NCBI GenBank assembly: GCA_030433805.1
Contig: JARUXA010000012.1
Location: 91,982-155,981, forward strand
Direction of reading: 5' to 3'
Origin: Sphingomonas sp. PsM26
Lineage (GTDB): Bacteria > Pseudomonadota > Alphaproteobacteria > Sphingomonadales > Sphingomonadaceae
Length of the DNA: 64,000 nt
A program made the translations under genes and the position numbers. The notes under the pieces are model-generated. The model made no database searches. It had not been told where the DNA came from and was given only the letters and a program-made list of their open reading frames with translations. Positions 18,130-27,313 of this stretch are shown in pieces; position 1 is the stretch's first letter; every line of letters starts with the position of its first letter.

Positions 18130-19545
18130 TCAGTAGCGATAGTGATCCGGCTTGAACGGACCCTCGACCGGCACGCCGATGTAATCGGCCTGCTTCTTGG
18201 TCAGCTGGGTCATCTTCACGCCGAGCTTCTCGAGATGCAGCGCAGCGACCTTCTCATCGAGGTGCTTCGGCAGGACGTAGACGTCGTTCTTATACTGCTC
18301 GGGATTGGTGAACAGTTCGATCTGCGCCAGCGTCTGGTTGGTGAAGCTTGCCGACATCACGAACGACGGGTGGCCGGTCGCGTTGCCGAGGTTGACCAGA
18401 CGGCCCTTGGACAGGATGATGATCTGCTTGCCGTCGTCGAACTCGACGAGATCGACCTGCGGCTTCACTTCGGTCCACTTGTAGTTCGACAGCGCCGAGA
18501 TCTGGATCTCGGAGTCGAAGTGGCCGATGTTGCAGACGATCGCCATGTTCTTCATGCCGCGCATGTGGTCGGCGGTGATGACGTCGGCGTTGCCGGTCGC
18601 GGTCACGAAGATGTCGGCGCGCGTTACGGCCTCTTCCATCGTCACGACTTCGAAGCCCTCCATCGCCGCCTGCAGCGCGCAGATCGGATCGACTTCGGTC
18701 ACGAGAACGCGGGCGCCGCCGTTGCGGAGCGACTGGGCCGAACCCTTGCCGACGTCACCGAAGCCGGCGACGGTCGCGACCTTGCCCGCGAGCATCACGT
18801 CGGTGCCGCGACGGATCGCGTCGACCAGCGACTCCTTGCAGCCGTAGAGGTTGTCGAACTTCGACTTGGTCACGCTGTCGTTGACGTTGATCGCGGGGAA
18901 CGGCAGCTCGCCCTTCTTGGCGATCGCGTACAGGCGGTGAACGCCCGTCGTGGTCTCTTCCGACACGCCCTTGATGTTCTTGACGGTCTCGGTGAGGTAG
19001 CCGGGCTTCTTTGCGATGAACGCCTTCACGGCGCGCTGCATCTCGACTTCTTCCTCATTCTCGGGCTCGCCGAACGAATGGCCGGCTTCGAGCTTGGCAC
19101 CCCAGAGGGCGAACGCGGTGGCATCACCACCGTCGTCGAGGATCATGTTGCAGGTCTGGCCGTCGCCATTGTCCCAGTCGAAGATGTTGCCGACGTAATC
19201 CCAATAGTCCGCGAGGCTCTCGCCCTTGATCGCGAACACCGGCACGCCCGACGCTGCGATCGCGGCAGCAGCATGGTCCTGCGTCGAGTAAATGTTGCAC
19301 GTTGCCCAGCGGACGTCGGCACCGAGCGCGGTCAGCGTCTCGATCAGCACCGCGGTCTGGATCGTCATGTGGAGCGAACCGGTGATGCGCGCGCCCTTGA
19401 GCGGCTTGGCCGTGCCGAATTCGTCGCGGAGGGCCATCAGGCCGGGCATCTCGGTCTCGGCGATGTTGATTTCCGCGCGACCGAAATCGGCGAGGGTAAT
19501 GTCTGCGACGACATAGTCGGTCGGCTTGTCGAGAACGGTGGCCAC
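18130..19545 (-). CDS. ahcY: Adenosylhomocysteinase
   Basis: Hydrolyses S-adenosylhomocysteine to homocysteine and adenosine, clearing the product inhibitor of methyltransferases; NAD-dependent, cytosolic. 471 residues with the family signatures [39 protein letters not shown], the NAD-binding loop [10 protein letters not shown], the segment [10 protein letters not shown] and the C-terminal PDHYRY. It starts with GTG at 19545 with GGAG nine bases upstream; no in-frame ATG fits. A near-perfect palindrome 60-79 bases upstream may be an operator, and a strong terminator follows. Confidence 0.98.
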   Translation of the reverse strand: MATVLDKPTDYVVADITLADFGRAEINIAETEMPGLMALRDEFGTAKPLKGARITGSLHMTIQTAVLIETLTALGADVRWATCNIYSTQDHAAAAIAASGVPVFAIKGESLADYWDYVGNIFDWDNGDGQTCNMILDDGGDATAFALWGAKLEAGHSFGEPENEEEVEMQRAVKAFIAKKPGYLTETVKNIKGVSEETTTGVHRLYAIAKKGELPFPAINVNDSVTKSKFDNLYGCKESLVDAIRRGTDVMLAGKVATVAGFGDVGKGSAQSLRNGGARVLVTEVDPICALQAAMEGFEVVTMEEAVTRADIFVTATGNADVITADHMRGMKNMAIVCNIGHFDSEIQISALSNYKWTEVKPQVDLVEFDDGKQIIILSKGRLVNLGNATGHPSFVMSASFTNQTLAQIELFTNPEQYKNDVYVLPKHLDEKVAALHLEKLGVKMTQLTKKQADYIGVPVEGPFKPDHYRY

Positions 19546-19604
19546 GGGGCATCTCCGATTGAGTTGATGCCCGCGCCCTTACTGCCGAATAGCCGTCGGA
19601 TCAA

Positions 19605-19624
19605 ATATAAAGATGTCTTTATAT
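19605..19624. promoter_or_regulatory. 20-bp palindromic operator-like site upstream of ahcY
   Basis: ATATAAAGATGTCTTTATAT has perfect 9-base arms around a 2-base centre and is strikingly AT-rich in this GC-rich sequence. It lies 60-79 bases before the ahcY start, where a promoter would be. Its form fits a dimeric winged-helix repressor, for example an ArsR-family regulator of S-adenosylmethionine or homocysteine metabolism. No regulator gene is nearby, so the partner is unknown. Confidence 0.6.
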
Positions 19625-19688
19625 GTCGGTCCGAAGGGGCGCCGTCATGCGCTCGATCGCTGTCTGTGCGACGATCGCGACGTTTGCC

Positions 19689-20252
19689 TCAGGCATTCCC
19701 CGCCCCGCTGACGAGCAACCGCGAGTCGATCCCGGCCTCGCCGAACGCCTGCTCCCACCGGCGCTCCGCTTGCGTATCATAGAGGATCGCCAAGTCGCCG
19801 GGCGTGCTGAACCAGCCATGCCGGCTCATCTCCGCATCGAGCTGCCCCGCCCCCCATCCGGCATAGCCCAGCGCGACGATCCAGCGCGACGGCCCGGTTC
19901 CGGCGGCAATCGCGCGGAGCACATCGGTCGTGCCCGACAGCGCCCAGCGGCTGGCGACGCTCACCGTGTCCTGCCCGCCCCAGTCCTGACTATGCACGAC
20001 AAACCCGCGCTGTGGCTCGACCGGTCCCCCGATATGGACCGGGGCATCCGGTGCCACGCCCGGATCGATATCGAGCTGCCCCAGCACCGCGTGGAGACCG
20101 ATGCCGGGAAGCGTGTCGCCGATCCCGATCCCGAGCGCGCCTTCCGCGTCGTGCGCGCACATCGCAATGATCGCGCGCTCGAACCGCGGGTCGCCGATGC
20201 CGGGCATCGCGAGCAGGAACTGGCCGGTCAGATATGTCGTCGAGTCCATCAT
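19689..20252 (-). CDS. YqgE/AlgH family protein (UPF0301)
   Basis: 187 residues of the UPF0301 family: YLTGQFLLAMPGIGDPRFERA at the start, VHIGGPVEPQRGFVVHS in the middle and ALGYAGWGAGQLDAEM towards the C-terminus are the conserved blocks. The biochemical function is not settled; AlgH was named for an effect on alginate in Pseudomonas. The start may be either of two adjacent Met codons. It is upstream of ahcY on the same strand, but the 143-base gap with its own palindrome suggests separate transcription. Divergent from the peroxiredoxin gene. Confidence 0.93.
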   Translation of the reverse strand: MMDSTTYLTGQFLLAMPGIGDPRFERAIIAMCAHDAEGALGIGIGDTLPGIGLHAVLGQLDIDPGVAPDAPVHIGGPVEPQRGFVVHSQDWGGQDTVSVASRWALSGTTDVLRAIAAGTGPSRWIVALGYAGWGAGQLDAEMSRHGWFSTPGDLAILYDTQAERRWEQAFGEAGIDSRLLVSGAGNA

Positions 20253-20371
20253 CCCGCATCATAGGCATGTGGGTGAGCGCTCGCCATGCTTGAAATTTGG
20301 CCGCCGCTGGCCGACGTACCGCCCAGCCGTTTCCCCATTTCGGGTTGGAGCGGCCGCATCAGGAGATTCTC

Positions 20372-20851
20372 ATGACGATCAACGTCGGCGACCGCGTCCC
20401 CACCACCATGCTCACCAAAGTCACGCCCGATGGCCCGGATCAGGTCAGCTCGGACGAATTCTTCAAGGGCCGCAAGGTCGCGCTCGTCGCAGTTCCAGGG
20501 GCCTTCACGCCGACCTGCTCGGCGCGCCACCTCCCCGGCTTCGTCGACAAGGCGGCGGACCTGAAGGCCAAGGGCATCGACGAGATCGCCTTCACCTCGG
20601 TCAACGACGCCTTCGTCATGGGTGCCTGGGGCAAGGCCAGCGACGCCGGCGACATCACGATGCTCGCCGACGGCAACGCTGAGTTCGCCAAGGCCGTCGG
20701 CCTGACCTTCGATGGCTCCAAGTTCGGCATGGGCGAGCGCAGCCAGCGCTATTCGATGCTGATCAACGACGGCGTCGTCGAACAGCTCAACGTCGAGGCA
20801 CCGGGTGAATTCAAGGTTTCGTCGGCAGAACATCTGCTGAGCGAAATCTAA
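20372..20851 (+). CDS. Peroxiredoxin, Prx5/glutaredoxin-type
   Basis: 159-residue thiol peroxidase that reduces hydrogen peroxide and organic peroxides. The peroxidatic Cys lies in VPGAFTPTCSARHLPGF, the typical PxxxTxxC motif of the Prx5 group, and the C-terminal half has SVNDAFVMGAWG and the RYSMLINDG segment. The ATG at 20372 is preceded by AGGAG at good spacing, so I reject the longer in-frame start at 20297. It is the first gene of a plus-strand run; the next, a small membrane protein, is 90 bases on. Confidence 0.95.
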   Translation: MTINVGDRVPTTMLTKVTPDGPDQVSSDEFFKGRKVALVAVPGAFTPTCSARHLPGFVDKAADLKAKGIDEIAFTSVNDAFVMGAWGKASDAGDITMLADGNAEFAKAVGLTFDGSKFGMGERSQRYSMLINDGVVEQLNVEAPGEFKVSSAEHLLSEI

Positions 20852-20941
20852 CGTACGACGAAGCGAGTGTGGCGACGGAACCTCCGCTCGCCGCACTTCG
20901 TTTCTCATCCGGAACACGTCTTTATGCGAAGGGAGATCATC

Positions 20942-21214
20942 ATGACGGATACGATCAAGCAGGCTACCGACACCGCGCAGGATCTTGGCAACAAGGCCGC
21001 GACCGAGGTCAAGAAGGTGGTCGATCCGTCGATCCTGACGCAGGCGCAGGAAGCCGTCACCGACGCGTTCAACGCGACCGTCGAGGCGGTCAAGGAACAT
21101 CCGGTCGCGGCAGCCGCAATCGCAACCGGCGCGGCCGCCGCAGTGGCGGGCACGGTATATGGCGTGAAGAAGCTTCGCGAAGGCGAAGACGTGATTCCGC
21201 CCCTCAAGAAGTAA
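20942..21214 (+). CDS. Small helical membrane-tail protein, ElaB/YqjD-like in form
   Basis: 90 residues: an Ala/Thr/Lys-rich amphipathic helix (DTIKQATDTAQDLGNKAATE, VTDAFNATVEAVKEHP) followed by one hydrophobic segment (AAAAIATGAAAAVAGTVYG) and a basic tail. This layout resembles ElaB/YqjD/DUF883-type inner-membrane proteins, some of which bind ribosomes in stationary phase, but similarity of form does not prove homology. A clear GGGAGA ribosome site precedes the ATG at 20942. Confidence 0.75.
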   Translation: MTDTIKQATDTAQDLGNKAATEVKKVVDPSILTQAQEAVTDAFNATVEAVKEHPVAAAAIATGAAAAVAGTVYGVKKLREGEDVIPPLKK

Positions 21215-21299
21215 GGCGATCGGGCACGCGCCTTTCCGGTGCGTGCCCCAATCCATAGCCGGTCTTGCGCGTGTAACGATACCGCATTAGCCGCTGTGC

Positions 21300-22757
21300 A
21301 TGACGCAAGCATCCGACATCGTCGCCGAGCTCGACCGCCTGTACCGCGCGTCGGTCGAACGCCTCCAGGCGGCCCTCACCACCTATATCACCACCGGCCA
21401 GCCGCCCGCGCGCGAAAGCCGCAGCGACGGCAGCTTTGCCTACCCCGAAATCCGGCTGCACTATCGCGGCGGCGAGGATCGTCCGGTGCCCCCCCGCTCG
21501 TTCGGCCGTCTCGTCAGCGAAGGCGCCTATGCGATCAGCGTTACCAAGCCCGCGATCTTCGCAGACTATCTGACCGAGCAGCTGACGCTGCTGATCGAGG
21601 ATTACGACGTCACGGTCGAGGCAGTCCCCGGACGGCAGGAAATCCCGTTTCCTTATGTGATCGATCCCGGCCATGCGCTGAGCCTCGACGCGGTCACCGC
21701 GACCGACTTGTCGCGCCACTTCCCCGCGACCGAACTCGCGCATATCGGTGACGAGATCGCGGACGGACGCTATGCCGTGCTCGCCGGCGGCGCGCGTCCG
21801 CTGGCGCTGTTCGACGGGTTGCGCACCGATTTTTCGCTGGCGCGGTTGCGGCATTACACCGGCACGCCCCCCGAGCACGTCCAGCGCTACGTGCTGTTCA
21901 CCAACTACCACCGCTACGTCGACGAATTCGTCCGCTGGGCGTGTGCGCAGCTCGAGCCACACGAGGACGGCACGCCAAGCCGCTACGTCGGCGTATCGGG
22001 CGCCGGTGGGGTGATGATGCGCGCGGGCGATGACGTCGAGGCGATGCTTGCCGACACCAGCGCCTGGCGGCGGCACCAGATGCCCGCCTATCACCTGATG
22101 GCCGAGGACGGCACCGGGATCACGTTGGTCAACATCGGCGTCGGTCCCTCCAACGCCAAGACGATCTGCGACCATCTCGCGGTGCTCCGCCCCGAGGCGT
22201 GGCTGATGATCGGCCATTGCGGCGGCCTGCGCCCGAGCCAGCGGATCGGCGACTATGTGTTGGCGCACGCCTATCTGCGCGACGACCATATCCTCGACGA
22301 CGTGCTTCCGCCCGAAATCCCGGTTCCGGCGATCGCCGAAGTCCAGTTGGCACTGGCGCGTGCGGCCGAGACGGTCTCGGGCCAGACCGGCGACGAGCTC
22401 AAGCGCCGCCTGCGCACCGGCACGATCGTGACGACCGACGACCGCAACTGGGAACTGCAATATTCGCGCTCCGCCTTGCGCTTTTCGCTGTCGCGCGCGG
22501 TTGGAATCGACATGGAATCGGCTACGATCGCGGCACAGGGCTACAGATTCCGCGTCCCTTATGGAACGTTGCTGTGCGTCTCGGACAAGCCGCTCCACGG
22601 CGAGTTGAAGCTCCCCGGCCAGGCCAACCGCTTCTACGAACGCGCCATAAGCGAGCACATGCGGATCGGCATCGAAGCCTGCGAGGAACTCCGCCGCGAA
22701 GGCAACAAGTTGCACTCCCGCAAACTCCGCGCCTTCAACGAGCCGCCGTTCCGGTAA
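21300..22757 (+). CDS. amn: AMP nucleosidase
   Basis: Cleaves AMP to adenine and ribose 5-phosphate, controlling the adenylate pool. 485 residues: an N-terminal regulatory domain typical of proteobacterial Amn (start IVAELDRLYRASVERLQAAL) and a C-terminal nucleoside-phosphorylase-like domain with MIGHCGGLRPSQRIGDYVLA and GIDMESATIAAQGYRFRVPY, where the Glu of the MES motif binds ribose. The length equals that of the Escherichia coli enzyme class. Plus strand, 85 bases after the small membrane protein. Confidence 0.95.
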   Translation: MTQASDIVAELDRLYRASVERLQAALTTYITTGQPPARESRSDGSFAYPEIRLHYRGGEDRPVPPRSFGRLVSEGAYAISVTKPAIFADYLTEQLTLLIEDYDVTVEAVPGRQEIPFPYVIDPGHALSLDAVTATDLSRHFPATELAHIGDEIADGRYAVLAGGARPLALFDGLRTDFSLARLRHYTGTPPEHVQRYVLFTNYHRYVDEFVRWACAQLEPHEDGTPSRYVGVSGAGGVMMRAGDDVEAMLADTSAWRRHQMPAYHLMAEDGTGITLVNIGVGPSNAKTICDHLAVLRPEAWLMIGHCGGLRPSQRIGDYVLAHAYLRDDHILDDVLPPEIPVPAIAEVQLALARAAETVSGQTGDELKRRLRTGTIVTTDDRNWELQYSRSALRFSLSRAVGIDMESATIAAQGYRFRVPYGTLLCVSDKPLHGELKLPGQANRFYERAISEHMRIGIEACEELRREGNKLHSRKLRAFNEPPFR

Positions 22758-22817
22758 GAGACGGGAAACCAGCGTCGCGTTGCGCGTTGAGGTTGCGACC
22801 AATTCAAGGATGAACCG

Positions 22818-23270
22818 ATGGCCACGCCACCGAAAAAGCCGACCGATACCGAAACCCCGACCGAGGCGGCCGCACCGCCCAGCCCAGCGAAGCCGCCCAA
22901 GCCCCCCAAGCCGGACAAGCCCGCACGGGCAAAATCCGGATCAGCCGGCAAAGCCCCTGCGCCGCGCAAGCCCGCCAAGCCGCGCAGCGCGGCCTCGGGG
23001 CGCCCGGTCAATCCGGGCAAGCCGATCGTGAAGCCGGCACCCCCCGCCGCCCCCACGTCCGCGACCCGGAAGCGCTGGGGCTCGGCAGCGGCCGTCGTTG
23101 GCGGACTGGCTGCCGTGGGTGCCACCGCCGCTGCGCTGTTCGCGCTGCGCGGAAGCACGCCGGTTGCCGACAAGCCCAACCGCGGCAAGCGCGCGCATCA
23201 GGCCGACGGCAGCAATTCAAGTGCATCGTTCGAGGCAGGCATCGCCGACGAAGGCACAATTCCGGAATAA
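22818..23270 (+). CDS. Pro/Lys/Ala-rich protein with one membrane segment
   Basis: 150 residues. The first ~90 are almost entirely Pro, Lys, Ala and Thr (PPKKPTDTETPTEAA, KPPKPPKPDKPARAKSG), which suggests an extended, disordered, highly basic arm. A single hydrophobic segment (AAAVVGGLAAVGATAAALFAL) follows, then a short polar tail. Function unknown. The arm could bind nucleic acid or span the envelope. It starts 60 bases after amn and may share its transcript. Confidence 0.7.
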   Translation: MATPPKKPTDTETPTEAAAPPSPAKPPKPPKPDKPARAKSGSAGKAPAPRKPAKPRSAASGRPVNPGKPIVKPAPPAAPTSATRKRWGSAAAVVGGLAAVGATAAALFALRGSTPVADKPNRGKRAHQADGSNSSASFEAGIADEGTIPE

Positions 23271-23319
23271 GCCACACCCGCACTTCGCCGGTTCGGGTTG
23301 CGCAATATCAACACCAGGC

Positions 23320-23356
23320 CCGGGGCCGTACCGCCATCACTGGCGGTCGGCCCCGG
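23320..23356. terminator. Strong hairpin between convergent genes
   Basis: CCGGGGCCGTACCGCCA, loop TCAC, TGGCGGTCGGCCCCGG: a 16-base-pair stem with one bulged base. It lies between the plus-strand Pro/Lys-rich gene and the end of the minus-strand TonB receptor gene. No clear T run follows on either strand, so it may act as a bidirectional stop or as an mRNA 3' stabiliser. Confidence 0.55.
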
Positions 23357-23364
23357 TATCGCGA

Positions 23365-25755
23365 TCAGAAGCTCACGCTCACCGTCCCGAACACCTGCCG
23401 CGGTGCCAGCGGGAACACGCTGTACGTGTTGGTCGGCGACCCGATGCTCAGCGACGACGCCGCCTTGCGATCGGTAATGTTGGTCACGTTGACACTGACA
23501 TGCAGCGCCTTCGCGAGCATACGCTGGTCGAGCGGGATCGTCGCCCCCACTTGCCCGGCAAGGGTGAAGTAACCCGCCACCGACAGATCGTTGGTGTAGG
23601 TCGCATAGCGGCGGCCGATATAGTCGCCGATCAGCTGCGCATCCAGGATGCCGTGCCCGACCGACAGCACCGTCTTGTTGAGCCAGTCCGGCGACCCCGG
23701 CACGTTCTTGTCACGCGTCGGCACGGTGGTCGTTCCGCTGACGTAGTCCTGCTGATATTTCGACGTGTTGTACGACAGCGCATTGTACAGCGACACGCGC
23801 GGCCCGGCATGGAGCGTGAACGCCACATCCGCCCCCGTCGTCTTCACCCCACCGACGTTCTGCAGGATCGCCGCACCACTGGTGATCGCATTGACGGTCG
23901 GGTTGGGCGAGATGCCGAGCAGCCGGTTCGAGAAATCGACGTGATAGACGCTCACCTGTCCTTCGATCGAGAAGATCCCACCCAGCCGGTGATGCGACCG
24001 CAGACCGCCCTCATAGGTCCAGCTCGTCTCCGGCTGGACGTTCGCCGCAAACAGGTCGAACGCGCCCTGGCTGCCGAGCGCGAACGGCGACAGCCCCGCC
24101 GCCGCACTCGTCTGGAACTGGCGGATGTTCTTCTGCGCGTTGGCGAACAGCTGGTCGTTCGGCGTCACGTCCCACACTGCGCCGACCTGCGGCAGGAACA
24201 CCTCGGTCGTTTCCAGCGCCCCGTTGGGCAGCGCGATCGAGCCGGCGAAGGACCCCGGCAGCGGCTGTACCTTCACCCGCTGGGTCGCGAATTGGTAGGT
24301 CGACTTGAACCCCGCGAGGATCGTCACCGTCGGCAGCACGTGCCACGCGTCCTGGATATGGCTCTGCAGTTCGTCGACGCGGACTTCGCTGTAATATTGC
24401 GTGATCAGCGGCGTCAGCGTGTCGCGCGGACGCTGATACGGCGTTGAGGGGTTGTTGACGTCGAGCGCATACCAGCGACGGAATGCCGACGAACTCTGAT
24501 GCTCGAACCAGCCGCCGAACTCGATGTCATGGTTGCCGAGCGCCAGCTTCATCGTCTGAACGATCCCGCCGCGATCGATCCGATACTCGGTCGTCCGCGT
24601 CGCGAAGCCCGAGCCGCCGAACACGCTCGAGAGGTTCCGCCCGGGGTAATAGACCGAGAACAGCTGCGGCAGCCCCGCCACGGTGATCGGCCCGGCGACC
24701 ACGCCGACGCCGTCATTGTGATGATAATAGACCTTGGCGTCGTAGCTGACCTTGTCGCTCAACCGCGCGGTCATCGCGAGATAGCCGAGATAGTCGGTCC
24801 GCTGCGCATCGCTGTAATAATTGCGGTAATTGTCCTTCGCCGCAGTGTAGGCTGGCGACGTCAGATACGCGACCGCGCTCTTGAAATCCGGGTAGAGGAA
24901 CGGGCGGACATACGGCACGTTGCCCGGCGTCTCACCCTTCGAGATGTTGACGACGGTCGCGTCCTCGTTCGGCTCGGTCTTGTCCGAATAGGCGAAATAT
25001 CCGGTCAGCCGCAGTGCGCCGCTGTCATGGACGAACTTGCCGTTCGCCTGATATCCGCCCTGCTTGCCGTTGAAGTCCCAAGCACGCGCATCCTGCCGCA
25101 CGCCCGAAACATAGAAGGCATTGCCGCCGCCAAGATCGCCGCTGTCGACGCGCGCGAAGGTGCGGAAGGAGTCATAGCTGCCGACCGTCTGCGCGATCGT
25201 GGCGCCGCGCTCGCGCTTGGGGTCGCTAGAGAAGGTATCGATCGTTCCGCCGAGATTGCTGGTCGACGCGGTCCCCAGATCCCCCGCGCCACTCGCGAGC
25301 GTGACACGCCCGACATTCTCCGAGATGATCGCACGTTGCGGCGACAACCCGTTGTAATTGCCGTAATTCTGGTCACCGAGCGGGATCCCGTCGAGCGTAT
25401 ATCCAAGCTGCTGCTGGTTGAAGCCGTGGATGAACAGCGAGATGTTCTGTTCGTTGTTCCCCCATGGATCCGCGGTCAGGAAGGTCACGCCCGGCAGCGT
25501 CTGGATCGCCTTCAGCGGGTTGATCCCCGGCAGGATCTTCTGCATCTCGACACCCTCGAGCTGCGTCACCGACCGCGTGCTGCGTCGGCCGGTCACGACG
25601 ATCTGGCCGGTTTCGGTGGCATCCTCAATAGGCGTGGCGACGGGGTCGGCGGGAACCGCGACTGGTGGGGTTTCGGGCGCAGCTGCTGCCATCGTGGGCA
25701 GTCCACCCATCATGCCGAGCGCGAGCGCACCCCAAAAAACCATTCGGAACGTCAT
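23365..25755 (-). CDS. TonB-dependent outer-membrane receptor
   Basis: About 796 residues: signal peptide (MTFRMVFWGALALGMMGG to TMAAAA), a TonB-box-like GQIVVTGRRSTRSV, a plug domain with LPGINPLKAIQTLPGV and HGFNQQQLGYTLDGIPLGD, then a 22-strand-type barrel ending VFGTVSVSF with the terminal Phe needed for assembly. It imports a large or scarce nutrient using TonB energy; the substrate cannot be told. I chose the ATG at 25755, where the signal peptide starts, over an in-frame codon ten residues upstream. It stands alone between palindromic elements, with no transporter or enzyme gene in the same operon. Confidence 0.93.
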   Translation of the reverse strand: MTFRMVFWGALALGMMGGLPTMAAAAPETPPVAVPADPVATPIEDATETGQIVVTGRRSTRSVTQLEGVEMQKILPGINPLKAIQTLPGVTFLTADPWGNNEQNISLFIHGFNQQQLGYTLDGIPLGDQNYGNYNGLSPQRAIISENVGRVTLASGAGDLGTASTSNLGGTIDTFSSDPKRERGATIAQTVGSYDSFRTFARVDSGDLGGGNAFYVSGVRQDARAWDFNGKQGGYQANGKFVHDSGALRLTGYFAYSDKTEPNEDATVVNISKGETPGNVPYVRPFLYPDFKSAVAYLTSPAYTAAKDNYRNYYSDAQRTDYLGYLAMTARLSDKVSYDAKVYYHHNDGVGVVAGPITVAGLPQLFSVYYPGRNLSSVFGGSGFATRTTEYRIDRGGIVQTMKLALGNHDIEFGGWFEHQSSSAFRRWYALDVNNPSTPYQRPRDTLTPLITQYYSEVRVDELQSHIQDAWHVLPTVTILAGFKSTYQFATQRVKVQPLPGSFAGSIALPNGALETTEVFLPQVGAVWDVTPNDQLFANAQKNIRQFQTSAAAGLSPFALGSQGAFDLFAANVQPETSWTYEGGLRSHHRLGGIFSIEGQVSVYHVDFSNRLLGISPNPTVNAITSGAAILQNVGGVKTTGADVAFTLHAGPRVSLYNALSYNTSKYQQDYVSGTTTVPTRDKNVPGSPDWLNKTVLSVGHGILDAQLIGDYIGRRYATYTNDLSVAGYFTLAGQVGATIPLDQRMLAKALHVSVNVTNITDRKAASSLSIGSPTNTYSVFPLAPRQVFGTVSVSF

Positions 25756-25888
25756 GTAAAATCCCCCTGTCGCACTGCAACACACGGGCGCTTAGGCGGG
25801 ATATGCGACGGGATGGCGTCAGTTGGATGACGCGCAGAAGTCAGTCCGACGGCGGATGTTCTGCCTTCGCTCTCAACCGCGTTCGCTC

Positions 25889-25987
25889 CCCCGGCGAAGG
25901 CCGGGGCCCAGTCGCGGAACAGAAGATTGCTGGCGGCTGCGCTTCGTTACGTCCGCCAGCGCGACTGGGCCCCGGCCTTCGCCGGGG
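25889..25987. repeat. Palindromic repeat element, copy C
   Basis: Perfect 28-base inverted arms at 25889-25916 and 25960-25987 around a 43-base centre, with the same core as copies A and B (CCGGCGAAGGCCGGGGCCCA, then GTCGCG). Between the start of the TonB receptor gene and the end of the CoA-transferase gene. Confidence 0.85.
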
Positions 25988-26013
25988 AAGTGCACGTCTA
26001 TCAGCGCGCGCTC

Positions 26014-27261
26014 CTAACCCGGAATGACCCCCGCCGCCGCCAGTACATCGAGCGCATCCCCCGACAACCCCAGCGCCTCGCGGAGCGCATCCCGCGTATC
26101 GGCCCCGGCGCGTGGCGGCGCGTGGTCGTACCGTGCAGGGGTAGCAGACAGCTTCGCAGGAAAGCCCACCACCCTCAGCGGCGTGCCGTCGTCCCGGTGC
26201 ATCGTCTGGACGCTGGCGCGCTCCACAACGTGCGGGTCGCCGATGATTTCGGGCACGCTCTGCACCTTGCCTGCCGGAAGCTTGGCGGCTTCCATCGCGG
26301 CGACCAGATCGTCGACCCGCCACCGCGCAACGACCGGGCCGATCACCGCATGCAGCGCCTCGCGGTTGATGCTGCGTAGCGCCACGGTGACAAAGCGCGC
26401 GTCCTCGACCAGCGACGCGAGGCCCAGGACTGCGGCGAAATCCCGAAACTGCCGGTCGTTGCCCAATGCGACGACGATGTCGCCGTCGGCACACGCATAA
26501 TCGCGATACGGCACGATGTCGGGATGGTCGTTGCCCAACCGCCCCGGCACCGCGCCCCCATTGAGATAGCGCGACGCCTGGTTCGACAACAGGCTGAGCT
26601 GCGTGTCGAGCAGCGCGCAATCGATATGCTGCCCCTCGCCGGTCGCATCGCGGTGGCGCAGCGCCGCGAGAATCGCGACCGTGGCATACGTCCCCGTGAA
26701 CAGGTCGACGATCGGCACGCCGACCTTCATCGGCCCGCCGCCGGGGACGCCGTCGGGCAGGCCGGTGATGCTCATCAGCCCGCCCATCGCCTGGATCAGG
26801 AAATCATAGCCGCCCTTGTCCGCATAGGGCCCGGTCTGGCCGAACCCGGTGATCGAGCAATACACCAACCGCGGGTTGAGTGCGGAAAGGCTCGCGTAAT
26901 CGAGCCCGTATTTGGCAAGCCCGCCGACGCGGAAGTTCTCGACCAGCACGTCGCTCTGCTGCGCCAGCCGACGGATCAGGTCCGCCCCCTCAGGCTTGGC
27001 GAGATCGATCGCGAGCGACCGCTTGTTGCGGTTGGCGCACAGGAAATAAGCGGAATCGCCCGATCCGTCATCGAGCGCGGGGCCGCCCCACCGGCGGGTG
27101 TCATCCCCCTGCCCCGGCTGCTCGATCTTGAGCACTTCGGCACCCAGATCCCCCAGCATCTGCGTCGCCCACGGGCCAGCGAGCACGCGCGAGAGATCGA
27201 GAACCTTGATGCCGTTCAGGGCGGCGGGGGACGGTAGACCGGGAGGGGGAACGCTGGACAT
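26014..27261 (-). CDS. CaiB/BaiF family CoA-transferase
   Basis: Family III CoA-transferase of 415 residues, moving CoA between organic acids. Signatures are VLDLSRVLAGPWATQMLGDL near the N-terminus, GAEVLKIEQPGQGDDTR (CoA binding) and the GGYDFLIQAMGGLMSITG block, which holds the Asp that carries the acyl intermediate in this family. A late segment HPDIVPYRDYACADGD is also typical. The acyl substrate is unknown. The ATG at 27261 sits where the family usually starts; longer in-frame extensions are poor. It is 52 bases after the oxidoreductase gene on the same strand, so both may be co-transcribed, although a metabolic link is not obvious. Confidence 0.9.
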   Translation of the reverse strand: MSSVPPPGLPSPAALNGIKVLDLSRVLAGPWATQMLGDLGAEVLKIEQPGQGDDTRRWGGPALDDGSGDSAYFLCANRNKRSLAIDLAKPEGADLIRRLAQQSDVLVENFRVGGLAKYGLDYASLSALNPRLVYCSITGFGQTGPYADKGGYDFLIQAMGGLMSITGLPDGVPGGGPMKVGVPIVDLFTGTYATVAILAALRHRDATGEGQHIDCALLDTQLSLLSNQASRYLNGGAVPGRLGNDHPDIVPYRDYACADGDIVVALGNDRQFRDFAAVLGLASLVEDARFVTVALRSINREALHAVIGPVVARWRVDDLVAAMEAAKLPAGKVQSVPEIIGDPHVVERASVQTMHRDDGTPLRVVGFPAKLSATPARYDHAPPRAGADTRDALREALGLSGDALDVLAAAGVIPG

Positions 27262-27313
27262 ACGCAAGGTGCTGCCACGAAACGCAGCAGCATACGAGGG
27301 GGGAGCGCGACGT

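Noticed and set aside
18130..19700. SAH riboswitch before ahcY
   Set aside because: The 143-base leader shows a protein-type palindrome but no SAH-riboswitch fold that I could recognise.
21204..22802. 532-residue open frame opposite amn
   Set aside because: Antisense shadow; its composition is typical of reverse-strand frames here, and AMP nucleosidase is clear.
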